From assembly GCF_035556675.1 (NCBI RefSeq), contig NZ_DATMFZ010000259.1, positions 1 to 64,000 of the forward strand: a stretch of DNA of 64,000 bases, in the 5' to 3' direction. The notes beneath the pieces are model-generated. The model did not search any database and was not told the DNA's origin. It saw only the letters and a program-made list of their open reading frames with translations. The first letter of the stretch is position 1, and every line of letters begins with the position of its first letter. The translations under genes were made by a program, and so were the position numbers. Shown here piece after piece: positions 17,583-26,282 of the stretch. This stretch comes from Geminicoccus sp035556675 (GTDB lineage Bacteria > Pseudomonadota > Alphaproteobacteria > Geminicoccales > Geminicoccaceae).

Positions 17583-19272
17583 TCTGCGCCTCCTTGCCCC
17601 GCCGCTTCAGTTCCTTCTGCTGGATCTCCGGCGGCGCCTTGGCCAGGAAGCCGTCCTCGACCTCCTGCGGGACCAGCGGCACGCCCAGGAGCGGCGCCAC
17701 CCGGGCGATGACCCGGCCGGTCGCGGGCGCTGCGTTCCAGCTGGCGTAGCGAAAGCCCATCGACGCCTCGTTGGCGGTCGGGTTGTCCAGCATCACCAGC
17801 ACCGCGTAGCGCGGCGCATTCATCGGAAAGGCCGCGACGAAGCTGGAGATCACCACCCCCTTCACGTACCTGCCGTTGACCGGCTTGTCGGCAGTGCCGG
17901 TCTTGCCGCCCACCATCATGCCCGGCACCCGCGCCTTGGTGCCGCCGCCCCCCACGACGTTCAGCCAGAGCAGCTCGCGGATCTGATCCGAGGCTGCCTG
18001 CGAGATCACGCGCTCGCCCGGCACCGGCTGCTCGGGATCGCGCTGCAGCAGCGTCGCCGGACGCAGGATCCCGCCGTTCACGACAGCGGCGAAGGCGTTC
18101 AGGAAGCCGAGCGGCGTCACCGCCAGGGTATGGCCATAGGAGACTACCGCCACGGTGATGTCCGGCCAGCGCTTCGGCACGAGCGGGCTGCTCACCCCCG
18201 GCAACTCCAGCTGGGGCTTCTCCAGGAGCCCGAGCTTCTCCAGATAATGGTGCTGCAGCTCGCGCCCCCCGGCCAGCGCCATGCGCGCCGTGCCGATGTT
18301 GGAGCTGTTGAGGAACACGTCGGTGGTGGACGCCCAGCGCTTGAGCATATGGGCGTCGCCGATCGAGCGGCGGCCGATCTTCAGCCGCTCGCGGACGTCC
18401 CACATATCGTCCATTCGCACCACGCCGGCATCGAGCAGGGTGGCCAGCGTCAGGCTCTTGAACAGCGAGCCTACCTCGTAGACGCCTTCCGTGTTGCGGT
18501 TGAAGCGGCGCACGTCGTCGGGCGAGACCGGGTGGTTCGCGTCGAAGTCGGGCAGGCTGACCATCGCCAGCAGCTCGCCGGTATGCACGTCCATGATGAT
18601 GGCGTTGCCGGCGGCCGCCTCGTAGGTGCGGATGGCAGCAGCCAGCTCCTCACGCAGCGCCTGCTGGACGCGCAGGTCGATCGAGAGCGCGAACGGCTCG
18701 CGGTCGCGCATCCCGGCCTCGGTGCGGATGGTCTTGTCGAACACCAGCTCCAGGCCGCTCAGCCCGTTATTGTCGATTCCGGTCTGGCCGATCAGGTGCG
18801 CCACCAGGTTGGCTTGCGGATAGACCCGCCGTGGCTGGTCACGGAACTCGATGCCGGGGATGCCCAGGCGCAGGAGGTCGGCCTGCTGCCTGGGCGTGAT
18901 CCGCCGCTCCAGCCAGATGAAATGCCGGTCGGTGTCGAGCAGGCGGGCGATGACGCGCGGGTCGCGCTCGAGCACCGCGCCGAGGCTGCGATAGACCTCC
19001 GGGTCCTTCGGCACCTCGCGCGGGTCCGCGCCCACGCCCGAGACGATCACATCGGTCGCCACCGGGATGCCGCGCCGGTCGACCACGTCGCGGCGGCTGA
19101 TGCCGTCCTTGGGCAGCACCAGGGCGGTGGTGCGCTCCTCCTTGGCGGCGAACTGGGTGATGTCCACCAGGCGGAAGGCCAGCGTCGCGAACAGGAGCCC
19201 GAAGGCCGCGACCACGACCCCGATCCTCCTTCGGCCGAGCGCCACCGAATCGAGCGGCACCGGCTGCCTCAT
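17560..19272 (-). CDS. ftsI: Septal transpeptidase FtsI (PBP3)
   Basis: Class B penicillin-binding protein cross-linking septal peptidoglycan, partner of FtsW. One N-terminal membrane anchor (about residues 16-36) is followed by a pedestal domain (about 50-220) and the transpeptidase domain. All three active-site motifs are present: SLFK at 269-272 with the acylated serine, SSN at 323-325 and KTG at 457-459. Length 570 aa. The ATG at 19272 overlaps ftsL by four bases. Confidence 0.97.
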   Translation of the reverse strand: MRQPVPLDSVALGRRRIGVVVAAFGLLFATLAFRLVDITQFAAKEERTTALVLPKDGISRRDVVDRRGIPVATDVIVSGVGADPREVPKDPEVYRSLGAVLERDPRVIARLLDTDRHFIWLERRITPRQQADLLRLGIPGIEFRDQPRRVYPQANLVAHLIGQTGIDNNGLSGLELVFDKTIRTEAGMRDREPFALSIDLRVQQALREELAAAIRTYEAAAGNAIIMDVHTGELLAMVSLPDFDANHPVSPDDVRRFNRNTEGVYEVGSLFKSLTLATLLDAGVVRMDDMWDVRERLKIGRRSIGDAHMLKRWASTTDVFLNSSNIGTARMALAGGRELQHHYLEKLGLLEKPQLELPGVSSPLVPKRWPDITVAVVSYGHTLAVTPLGFLNAFAAVVNGGILRPATLLQRDPEQPVPGERVISQAASDQIRELLWLNVVGGGGTKARVPGMMVGGKTGTADKPVNGRYVKGVVISSFVAAFPMNAPRYAVLVMLDNPTANEASMGFRYASWNAAPATGRVIARVAPLLGVPLVPQEVEDGFLAKAPPEIQQKELKRRGKEAQIAAFAPY

Positions 19273-19643
19273 CGCGACAGCCCGCTCAGGGTCAACGGCT
19301 TGAGGCGCGCCGGCACTTCCGCCCCGGACGGAAGCAGGACCGCGAGCATCCGGTCGGCATAGGCCACCCGTGCGTGGTCGGGCAGGGCGCTGGCACTGGC
19401 CAGGTGCTGCACGGTCACCGGGACCATGTCGAGCTTGGGCGCCATCGCCACGATCCGGTCGGGATGGGTGCGCAGCGCCAGATCAGTCTCCAGCGTGCGG
19501 ATCTCGTCGACGGTGCGGGCGATCTCACGCTCCAGGCCGTGCGCATGCCGCTCCAGCCGCACCACCGCGTATTTCAGGTGGAAGGTCGACCAGGCGGTGC
19601 CCAGCAGGAGAAGCACGAGAAACAGCAAGTTCCGCCCCGTCAT
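19269..19643 (-). CDS. ftsL: Cell division protein FtsL
   Basis: Short bitopic protein of 124 aa with an N-terminal membrane helix (about residues 5-22) and a heptad-rich stretch (about 25-60) suited to a coiled coil with FtsB. Primary sequence of FtsL is poorly conserved, so the call rests on size, topology and position between rsmH and ftsI, the invariant dcw location. Both ends overlap neighbours by four bases. The C-terminal half is proline-containing and variable. Confidence 0.88.
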   Translation of the reverse strand: MTGRNLLFLVLLLLGTAWSTFHLKYAVVRLERHAHGLEREIARTVDEIRTLETDLALRTHPDRIVAMAPKLDMVPVTVQHLASASALPDHARVAYADRMLAVLLPSGAEVPARLKPLTLSGLSR

Positions 19644-20671
19644 CGCCCGTCCCCGCTCATGCCGGGATCGCCCTGCTCCGGCGCCCGGTGTTCGTATCCT
19701 TCCCCCAGGCGCACGGCCGCGCGCAGGCGCGCCGAGCGGGCCCTGGGGTTGCTCTCGGTTTCCGCCAGCCCCGGGCGCTGCGGCCGGTCCACCAGCCAGG
19801 CGAAGCGCGGCGCCACCTCGGCCAGCGGCGGCAGGTGGCGGTAGGCGCGCCGGATCCGCCCGCCGCGCTCGTTCACGAAATCCTTGACGATCGAGTCCTC
19901 ACCCGAATGGAAGGACACCGCGACCAGACGCCCCCCCGGGCGCAGCACCCGCTCCGCCGCGTCGAGCGCGGTGCGCAACTCGCCCAGCTCGTCGTTCACC
20001 ACGATGCGCAGGGCCTGGAAGGTCCGGGTCGCCGGGTCGATGCCCTCGCGCCCCTGCCCCTTGACCCGGGCCACCAGCTCGGCCAGCCGGCGCGTGGTGT
20101 CGATCGGCGCCTTCTGGCGCTCGGCCACCACGGCGCGGGCGATCCGGCGCGCGTCGCGCTCGTCGCCATGGTTCCACAGCATCCGGGCGAGCTCGATCTC
20201 GCTGAGGCCGGCCAGCAACTCGGCAGCCGTTGGCCCCTCCTTGGACATGCGCATATCCAAAGGCGCGTCGTAGCGGAAGGAGAAGCCGCGTTCGGCCTGG
20301 TCGATCTGGAAGGAGGAGACGCCCAGGTCGAACACGATGGCGTCGATCGCGGGCACACCCAGGTCCGCCAGCACTCGCTCGAGCTCGCCGAACCGGGCGT
20401 GGACCAGGGTCAGGCGGGGATCGCCCGCCAAATCGCGCTGGCCGCGGGCGATGGCGTCGGGGTCGCGGTCGAGCGCCACCAGCCTTGCCACCCCGCGGGC
20501 GAGGATCGCCCGGCTGTAGCCGCCGCCGCCGAAGGTGGCGTCGACCACGACCTGCCCCTCTGAGGGTGCCAGTGCCTCCAGCACCTCGGCCAGCATCACG
20601 GGCGCATGACCCTGGGCGGTCTGCCGATCGGCAACGGTGGGGGTAGCGTCGGTCGGGACCACGGGCCGCAA
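19640..20671 (-). CDS. rsmH: 16S rRNA (cytosine-1402-N4) methyltransferase
   Basis: SAM-dependent methyltransferase (also called MraW) that modifies C1402 in the ribosomal P site. It shows HAPVMLAEVLEAL, the SAM loop VVDATFGGGGYSRAIL, DLGVSSFQID, and the C-terminal AVSFHSGEDSIVKDF. Start: TTG at 20671, about five bases after GAGG; no ATG precedes the conserved region. Length 343 aa. It is the first gene of the dcw cluster here, because the expected mraZ is absent upstream. Confidence 0.96.
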   Translation of the reverse strand: MRPVVPTDATPTVADRQTAQGHAPVMLAEVLEALAPSEGQVVVDATFGGGGYSRAILARGVARLVALDRDPDAIARGQRDLAGDPRLTLVHARFGELERVLADLGVPAIDAIVFDLGVSSFQIDQAERGFSFRYDAPLDMRMSKEGPTAAELLAGLSEIELARMLWNHGDERDARRIARAVVAERQKAPIDTTRRLAELVARVKGQGREGIDPATRTFQALRIVVNDELGELRTALDAAERVLRPGGRLVAVSFHSGEDSIVKDFVNERGGRIRRAYRHLPPLAEVAPRFAWLVDRPQRPGLAETESNPRARSARLRAAVRLGEGYEHRAPEQGDPGMSGDGR

Positions 20672-21187
20672 CGTCCTCGAACGAAGGCTGCAGGACTATC
20701 GCCTGCGGGTTAACACGCAGCGCACAGGCAACCAACGGTTTTCTTAGGGATTCCCAGGAAGTTCTTCGGCTGTCACCATTTTCCCGCGGTCCGGGCGGGC
20801 CGTTACTGGCTATTTCCGAGTATCAGGCAAAAGCGACCAATGACGAAGTCGCCTGACAGCGCACGTCTATTTAATTATTCTTACATAGCCCTTGCGGCCG
20901 ATCATGCCAGCCACCCGGCGAGCGGCAGGTGGGCACAGGCTGCCTCCGCCGAGGTCTCAACCTATGGGCGTGGTGCTGCGCCAGTTATGGGCGCTGCTCC
21001 GGGGATGGTCAAGCAGCAAACACTACCATGCTTGTGGATATCGTACCACAACCTGTGGAAAAACGCGCCTCCGGCTACCCTGCCGGTTGTGGATAACCCT
21101 GCGGAAATCTCCATGTGTGACATGGACAATTCAGTGGCTGCCGGCCCGGCTAGCCCACTCGGATATTCTACCGTTCGGTGAAAATAC
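20672..21187 (-). promoter_or_regulatory. Leader region of the dcw cluster with three DnaA-box-like sites
   Basis: No credible gene is visible in these 516 bases; small open frames on both strands lack similarity to MraZ or any known family. Reading the minus strand (towards rsmH), TTATCCACA lies at 21088-21096, TTTTCCACA at 21054-21062 and ATATCCACA at 21033-21041. The first two match the DnaA consensus and the third has one mismatch. An AT-rich stretch around 20866-20890 is a plausible promoter area but has no clear -35/-10 pair. An imperfect inverted repeat (TCAGGC at 20823, GCCTGA at 20851) may be an operator or leader hairpin. The region must also hold the rnpB 3' flank. Confidence 0.45.
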
Positions 21188-21585
21188 GTCAGGCGGCCTG
21201 TAAGCCGGGTTCTGTTCCCGCCCGTTGGGCGGGAGGCGACCATTCCTCTGGGACAGCGCTTACGCGCCGCCTCGCGCGACCGACCCGGACGACCAGCCCG
21301 GAAGCAGGCCTGCAGGTGCGAAACCTGCCGTCGTCCCTATTTGGTCTTGCTCCCGGTGGGGTTTGCCCTGCCGCCGCCGTCGCCGGCAGCGCGGTGCGCT
21401 CTTACCGCACCTTTTCACCATGACCCGCAGGCCAAGGATGACCCAGGCGGGCTGTTCGGTCTCTGTGGCACTTTCCCTAGGGTCGCCCCCGCCGGGCGTT
21501 ACCCGGCACCGTGCTTCCGTGGAGCCCGGACTTTCCTCACCCCTTGCCATCGCTGGCAAGGAGCGCGGCCGCCCGGCCGCCTGAC
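21188..21585 (-). ncRNA. rnpB: RNase P RNA, type A
   Basis: Catalytic RNA of ribonuclease P, which matures tRNA 5' ends. Read on the minus strand, the 5' GTCAGGCGGCC (21585 downwards) and 3' GGCCGCCTGAC (ending 21188) form a perfect 11-bp P1 helix that sets both ends. The invariant GAGGAAAGTCCGGGCTCC lies at 21521-21538, a GGTAAGAGCGCACCG block at about 21393-21407, and the 3' conserved ACAGAACCCGGCTTA at 21201-21215. P1 is followed by GTATTTT, which could serve as a terminator. Length about 398 nt fits type A alphaproteobacterial RNAs. Small frames over it are not genes. Confidence 0.97.
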
Positions 21586-21610
21586 GTGGCCACGGCCTCT
21601 ATCACGATGC

Positions 21611-22225
21611 TCACCCGAACTGAAGCCTTTCAACCGCCCCCAGCAGGCGGCGGGTCTCCGGATCGGCGTGCCCGTCCACCCGGCCCGGCCGGTAGCGGCG
21701 CTGGAACGCGGCCAGGGCCAGTTCCAGGCTCACACCCTCCAGGTCCACCGGATAGCCGATCGCGCGCAGGCTGGCCCGCGGGTCGGCGACCGGCTCCCCG
21801 CACGCTGCCGGCCAGCGGCCGATCCCCGCCGCGGCCAGCCGGGACCATGGGAACAGCTCGCCCGGGTCGGTCTTGCGGTCAGGTGCTATGTCGGAATGGG
21901 CCAGGACCCGGGCCGGCGGGATCGGCCAGCGGCGCAGGATCCCCCGGCACAGCCGGATCACCGCCAGGATCTGGGCCTCGGGAAACGGGCGGTAGCCCCA
22001 TTCATGGCCGGGATTGACGACCTCCACCCCGATCGAGCTGCCGTTCAGGCCGGCCCGGCCGGCCCAGGCGCTGACCCCGGCATGCCAGGCCCGGCGGGTT
22101 TCCGGCACCAAAGCCAGGATCGTCCCGTCCTCGTCCACCAGCCAGTGCGCACTCACCTTGGCCACCGGGTCGCGCAGCCGGTCGAGCGCCAAGCCGGCAT
22201 TGCGCATCCCAGTATAGTGGAGCAC
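21611..22225 (-). CDS. N-acetylmuramoyl-L-alanine amidase, AmpD/AmiD type
   Basis: Zinc amidase that cleaves the MurNAc to L-Ala bond of muropeptides. The first residues LHYTGM with the metal His, SAHWLVDEDGTI, AWHAGVSAW, and HSDIAPDRKTDPGELFPW are the Amidase_2 motifs. Residues about 140-204 look like a small peptidoglycan-binding domain. A GTG at 22225 is the only usable start; the frame stays open upstream towards the end of the preceding gene, so a few residues could be missing. No signal peptide is visible, favouring cytoplasmic muropeptide recycling over wall turnover. Last gene of the block starting at argH. Confidence 0.88.
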   Translation of the reverse strand: MLHYTGMRNAGLALDRLRDPVAKVSAHWLVDEDGTILALVPETRRAWHAGVSAWAGRAGLNGSSIGVEVVNPGHEWGYRPFPEAQILAVIRLCRGILRRWPIPPARVLAHSDIAPDRKTDPGELFPWSRLAAAGIGRWPAACGEPVADPRASLRAIGYPVDLEGVSLELALAAFQRRYRPGRVDGHADPETRRLLGAVERLQFG

Positions 22226-22289
22226 CAGCGTATCGACCGTGGTGCCCGCCGGCCGCTCGTCCTGGTTGGGCGACGGCCGGGCGCGCGGC

Positions 22290-24833
22290 TCAGAACCGCT
22301 CGAGCAGCCGGTCGTAATAGTCGAGCTCCATCCGTGGCCGGTTCGGGTCGCCGGAGCGGCGGTAGAGTTCCTCCAGCACCGCCCTGGCCCGCCCGAGCGC
22401 CGCCTCGTCGGGCACCGAGGTGTTCTCCGTGTCGACCCCGCCCATCCCTTCCGGCTGGCGGCCGAACGGGTCGCGCTGCATGCCGGCCTGGTTGCGGCCG
22501 GGCTGGCCCGGCTGGGTGCCGCCCGGTCGACCCGGGCCCTGGCCCTGCCCGTCGCCCATCTGCTGGCGCATCTGGTCCATGATGCCGCGGCCCGCCTCCT
22601 GCATCAGCGCCATCGCCTGGCCCTGCGGGTCGGTGGCGGCACCCGGGCTGCCCTGCTGGAGCTGCCCTTCCGCCCCGCGCATCTGCAGCTCCGCCTGGCC
22701 GAGCTCGTCCGGGATCTCCATGCCCTGCTCGGCCAGCCCTTCCATGATCTGGCCGAGCTGCCGCCGGAGCATCTCCTGGAGCTGGGCGAGCTGCTCGGGC
22801 GTCATCTGCTGCTCGCCCTGCTGACCCTGTTGTCCCTGCTGGCCTTGCTGCCCCTGCTGGCCCGGCTGCTGCGGCATCTGGTTCATCCGCTGGTCCATCC
22901 GGAACGCCTCGTCCTGCAGCATCTGCTGGCGGCGGATCGCCTCCTGCAGGTCGGACAGGGCCTGCTCGCCGGGGCCGGGCTCGCCCTGCGGCATGGGCAG
23001 CTGGGCCTGGAGGTTCTCCATCATCTCGCGCAGCTGCGAGAGCAGCTGCTCGGCAGCGTCACGCGAGCCGCTCTTCAGCATCTCGCGCGCCCGGTCGAGC
23101 ATCGACTGGAGGTCCTGCCGGTCGACCATGTTCGGGTTCGGCTCGCCCGGCGGCATCTGCTGCTGCTGGCGCAGCGCCCGCTCCAGCGCCTCCGGATCGC
23201 GCATCGCCTCGGCCAGGGCCTGACGGGTGAGTTCGTCCAGATAGCGGTCCATCGCCGCCTGGAGCTCGTCCATCAGCCGCTCGATCTCGGCATCGTCGCG
23301 GCCCTCGGCCAGGGCCCGCTCCAGCTCCTCCTGGAGGCGGCGCATGTCCGCCTCGGCCGTGGCCATCCGCCCTTCCTCGACGAACAGGGCGGTCTCCCAG
23401 AGCTGCTCCAGCACCGAGTCGAGATCCTGCTCGGACAGCTCGCCCCGGCGCAGCCGCTCGGCAGCACTGCTGAGCGACAGCGGCACCGAGCTCGGCAGCT
23501 CCTCCATCATCTGGCTGCCGGCCAGCTGGTCCAGGATGTCGGCGACCGATTCCCGCTCCTGCGGCGTCTCGGCCAGATCCTTGCGCTGATCGATGATGGC
23601 GCGCGCCACCGGGTGCTCGAACTTCCGCTCGGGCAGCGTCAGGGTGATCGGCTCGGAGCGGCCTTCCTGGCCGGCCGCGTCCACCGCGATCAGCACCATG
23701 CGCACCTCCGCCCCGGCCAGCGGGTGCGGGGTGGTATCCAGATAGGAGCGGCCCTTGGCCTCGTGCGGCTGGTCGGGGAGCGACTTCAGCGCGATCCGCT
23801 CCGGCGGCCGGTCGCCGGAAGTGGGCGCGATCTCCAGCGCCACCGACACCAGGCCATAGTCGTCGGCCCCGCTCCAGGCGAGTTCCAGCGCGTTGCGCAG
23901 CGTGGTGCGCGGCTCGTCCTCGCTCCGGATGGTCGGGACCCGGTCCGGCTGGGCGGCGAGCAGGAAGCGGGCGATCTCCGCCTGCGCCTCGTCCCGCACC
24001 ACGAGGTCGCCGTCATGGGCGACCTCCAGCCGCGCCTCGGCACTGGCCTCGCCCAGCCGCGTCGCGGTGAGTTCCTGGTCCTCGAAGCGGACCTGCGGTG
24101 CCGGCGTCCCTTCGGGCAGGTGATGGACCTGGAGCAGGGCCTGCGAGCCGGCCGGCACCAGGGTGCGGCGCTGGCCGCCGGCGGCCACCATCTGCGGCGG
24201 CAGCCTGGTGTAGGCGGGCGGCTCCACCCACAAGGTCGCGGCCATCGCCAGGTCGGGCGTGCGCGCGGCCAGGCCCGGGATCACCGCCTCCTGCAGGCGC
24301 TGACCGAACCGGCCCTCGGCGTCGACCAGGGCCAGCACCAGCACCAGGAGCACCCCCACCCGGATGGCCCAGGGGTCCAGGCGCGGCAGGTCCGAGCGCG
24401 GCGGCGCCAGCCTGGTGCGTCCCGCCAGCACGGCCAGCCGTGCCTTGTGCCGGGTCCACAGCGCCTGGGTGAAGGGATCATCGTCGCCTGCGGCGAGACG
24501 GTCCTCCAGACCGCGCAGCGGCGCATGGCTGAAACCGCTGTCGGCTTCCAGCCGGCGCAACGCGTCGCCCCGGCGGGCCGGCCGGAACCCGCGCAGCGAA
24601 CGGTAGCCCACGTAGAGGAAGCCCGCGGCGAACAGGAGCAGCACCAGGGCATGCAGGATGGGCGGCAGCTTCGCCAGGAGGCCGAACAGCGCCAGGATCA
24701 GGAACAGGCACAGGACCAGCAGCGGCCAGCGGGCCGCCGTCCACAGGCGTTCCAGGTCCACGAACAAACGGGCCGCATGGATGATCCGGCTCAGTCGGCG
24801 CGGCAGGTCCGCCGCATGCTTCGACCCGTTCAA
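22290..24833 (-). CDS. TIGR02302 / DUF4175 family large membrane protein
   Basis: An 847-residue protein of a family known mainly from Alphaproteobacteria and without an assigned function. Two hydrophobic segments near residues 36-75 and one near 150-170 anchor it; the rest is a long, charged, helix-rich region. Around residue 660-720 there is a Gln/Gly/Met-rich low-complexity stretch built of repeated QQG units. The start is TTG at 24833 with AAGGAG seven bases upstream; lysA ends 38 bases before. Its conserved place beside lysA and argH is typical of the family. Envelope location is inferred from topology. Confidence 0.85.
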   Translation of the reverse strand: MNGSKHAADLPRRLSRIIHAARLFVDLERLWTAARWPLLVLCLFLILALFGLLAKLPPILHALVLLLFAAGFLYVGYRSLRGFRPARRGDALRRLEADSGFSHAPLRGLEDRLAAGDDDPFTQALWTRHKARLAVLAGRTRLAPPRSDLPRLDPWAIRVGVLLVLVLALVDAEGRFGQRLQEAVIPGLAARTPDLAMAATLWVEPPAYTRLPPQMVAAGGQRRTLVPAGSQALLQVHHLPEGTPAPQVRFEDQELTATRLGEASAEARLEVAHDGDLVVRDEAQAEIARFLLAAQPDRVPTIRSEDEPRTTLRNALELAWSGADDYGLVSVALEIAPTSGDRPPERIALKSLPDQPHEAKGRSYLDTTPHPLAGAEVRMVLIAVDAAGQEGRSEPITLTLPERKFEHPVARAIIDQRKDLAETPQERESVADILDQLAGSQMMEELPSSVPLSLSSAAERLRRGELSEQDLDSVLEQLWETALFVEEGRMATAEADMRRLQEELERALAEGRDDAEIERLMDELQAAMDRYLDELTRQALAEAMRDPEALERALRQQQQMPPGEPNPNMVDRQDLQSMLDRAREMLKSGSRDAAEQLLSQLREMMENLQAQLPMPQGEPGPGEQALSDLQEAIRRQQMLQDEAFRMDQRMNQMPQQPGQQGQQGQQGQQGQQGEQQMTPEQLAQLQEMLRRQLGQIMEGLAEQGMEIPDELGQAELQMRGAEGQLQQGSPGAATDPQGQAMALMQEAGRGIMDQMRQQMGDGQGQGPGRPGGTQPGQPGRNQAGMQRDPFGRQPEGMGGVDTENTSVPDEAALGRARAVLEELYRRSGDPNRPRMELDYYDRLLERF

Positions 24834-24871
24834 TGGCCGCTCCTTCCAGGGCTGGCTGCCCGCCTACCGGC

Positions 24872-26131
24872 TCACTCGAGCCAGGGCGGGACCGTCTCGT
24901 CCTCGTACTGCCTTTCCACCGCGCGGCGCGGGGTGATCACGGTGAAGCGCTCTCCGTCTACCATGACTTCGGCCGGTCCTGGCCGAGAATTGTAGTCCGA
25001 TGCCATCACGCTTCCATAGGCGCCGGCCTGCATGATCGCGACCAGATCCCCTTCCATCATGCGCGGGAGCGGTCGTCCCCGTGCGAAAAAGTCGCTGCTC
25101 TCGCAGATGGGGCCCACCACCTCGGTGGGTACCAGCGGGCCGTCCTTGGCGACGACCGGCAGGATGTCGTGCCAGGCACCGTACATGGCCGGCCGGATCA
25201 GCGTGTTCATGCCGGCGTCCAGCACCAGGAAGCGATGCGTGGCCGTCTCCTTCAGGTAGATCGCACGCGCGACCAGCACCGCCTGCTCGGCGACCAGGAA
25301 CCGGCCGGGCTCCAGCACGACGCTGGCCCCCAGGCCGGAGGTCAGCCGCAGCACCATCCGGGCATAGTCGGCGATCGTGAATTTGGGCGGCTCCTGGTAG
25401 CGCACGCCGAACCCACCGCCGAAATCGACCCGGGTCAGCTCGACGCCGCCCTCCCGGATCGCCGTGAACGCCTCCAGCACCCGGCGATAGGCGGCTTCGA
25501 ACGGGGCGAGCTCGGTGATCTGCGAGCCGATATGGCAATGGAGACCCACCGGTTCGATCCCGGCCATGGTCGCGGCCTCGGCCAGGATCGCCGACGCGTC
25601 CTCGATCGGCACGCCGAACTTGTCGCCCTTCTTGCCAGTGGAGATCTTGTCGTGACCGCCCGCGGCCACATCCGGATTGACCCTGAGCGCCACCGGCGCC
25701 CGCCGCCCCATGGCACTGGCCACCTGGCCAAGCCGGCGCAGCTCCTCGATCGATTCGACGTTGAACTGGAAGATGCCCTGAGCCAGGCCCAGCCGCATCT
25801 CGTCCGTGTCCTTGGCGACCCCGGCGAACACGATCCGCTCCGGCGGGCAACCGGCCTTGAGCGCCCGGGCGATCTCGCCGCCCGAGACCGTGTCCATGCC
25901 AAGGCCCATGCCGGCGAACAACCGCAGCACCGCCAGGTGGTGGTTGGCCTTCACCGCGTAGCAGATGCGCACGTCATGGCCGGCAAAGGCGTCCAGGAGG
26001 GCCCTCGCCTGGCGGCGCATCCCGCCTGCGGAGTTGACATAGACGGGCGTGCCGGCGGCCTCGGCGATCGCCGGCAGCGCTACGTCCTCGGCGTACAATA
26101 CGCCGTCGCGGCGGGTGAAGCTGCCGGTCAT
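24872..26131 (-). CDS. lysA: Diaminopimelate decarboxylase
   Basis: PLP enzyme converting meso-diaminopimelate to L-lysine, the last step of lysine synthesis. The PLP lysine lies in CYAVKANHHLAVL (K61). Other family motifs are HCHIGSQI, the phosphate-binding EPGRFLVAEQ, and GPICESSDFFARGR with the cysteine contributed across the dimer. Length 419 aa. The ATG at 26131 overlaps the stop of the lipoprotein gene by four bases. The gene follows argH and the LptM-like gene, a common alphaproteobacterial order. Confidence 0.97.
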   Translation of the reverse strand: MTGSFTRRDGVLYAEDVALPAIAEAAGTPVYVNSAGGMRRQARALLDAFAGHDVRICYAVKANHHLAVLRLFAGMGLGMDTVSGGEIARALKAGCPPERIVFAGVAKDTDEMRLGLAQGIFQFNVESIEELRRLGQVASAMGRRAPVALRVNPDVAAGGHDKISTGKKGDKFGVPIEDASAILAEAATMAGIEPVGLHCHIGSQITELAPFEAAYRRVLEAFTAIREGGVELTRVDFGGGFGVRYQEPPKFTIADYARMVLRLTSGLGASVVLEPGRFLVAEQAVLVARAIYLKETATHRFLVLDAGMNTLIRPAMYGAWHDILPVVAKDGPLVPTEVVGPICESSDFFARGRPLPRMMEGDLVAIMQAGAYGSVMASDYNSRPGPAEVMVDGERFTVITPRRAVERQYEDETVPPWLE

Positions 26132-26253
26132 CCGGCGCTGCCCGTCTCGGCCTGGTCCGGCTCCTCGGGCGGGATCTCCAGGGCACCCTTCTTGCCGCAG
26201 GCGCCGAGCGCCAGCGGCAGGGCCAGGGCAACGAGCAAGGCGAAAGCGCGCAT
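26128..26253 (-). CDS. lptM: Small LptM-like lipoprotein
   Basis: A 41-residue lipoprotein. It has a short signal peptide (MRAFALLVALALPLALGAC) ending in the lipobox LGAC with Cys19 as the predicted lipidation site, directly followed by GKKGALEIP. Cys-Gly-x-Lys-Gly-x-Leu is the hallmark of LptM (YifL), which assists maturation of the LptD outer-membrane LPS translocon. The ATG at 26253 has GGAG about five bases upstream, and the stop overlaps lysA. The longer frame starting at 26487 is a shadow of argH. The gene symbol rests on motif and neighbourhood. Confidence 0.85.
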   Translation of the reverse strand: MRAFALLVALALPLALGACGKKGALEIPPEEPDQAETGSAG

Positions 26254-26282
26254 CGGTCGGCTCCAGTCGGTCGGATGGGTGC

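Noticed and set aside
21033..21096. A replication origin, because of the DnaA-box cluster
   Set aside because: No DnaA-box array of oriC size, no clear AT-rich unwinding element next to it, and none of the usual origin neighbours (dnaA, parAB, gidA, hemE) in the window.
20840..21243. Small open frames between rsmH and rnpB as a candidate mraZ
   Set aside because: Neither strand shows the MraZ SpoVT-AbrB-like repeats or a suitable ribosome site.
21225..21584. Open frames across 21.2-21.6 kb
   Set aside because: They lie over RNase P RNA, whose conserved elements and end-closing P1 helix are unambiguous.
22660..22880. A CRISPR-like or tandem DNA repeat
   Set aside because: The repetition is codon-level QQG within a coding frame; unit length and spacing do not fit CRISPR. 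No CRISPR array or cas gene was found anywhere in the window.
22239..24995. A 918-codon open frame on the plus strand opposite the TIGR02302 gene
   Set aside because: Low-complexity Leu/Arg/His-rich shadow with no motifs; the minus-strand gene has a ribosome site and family similarity.
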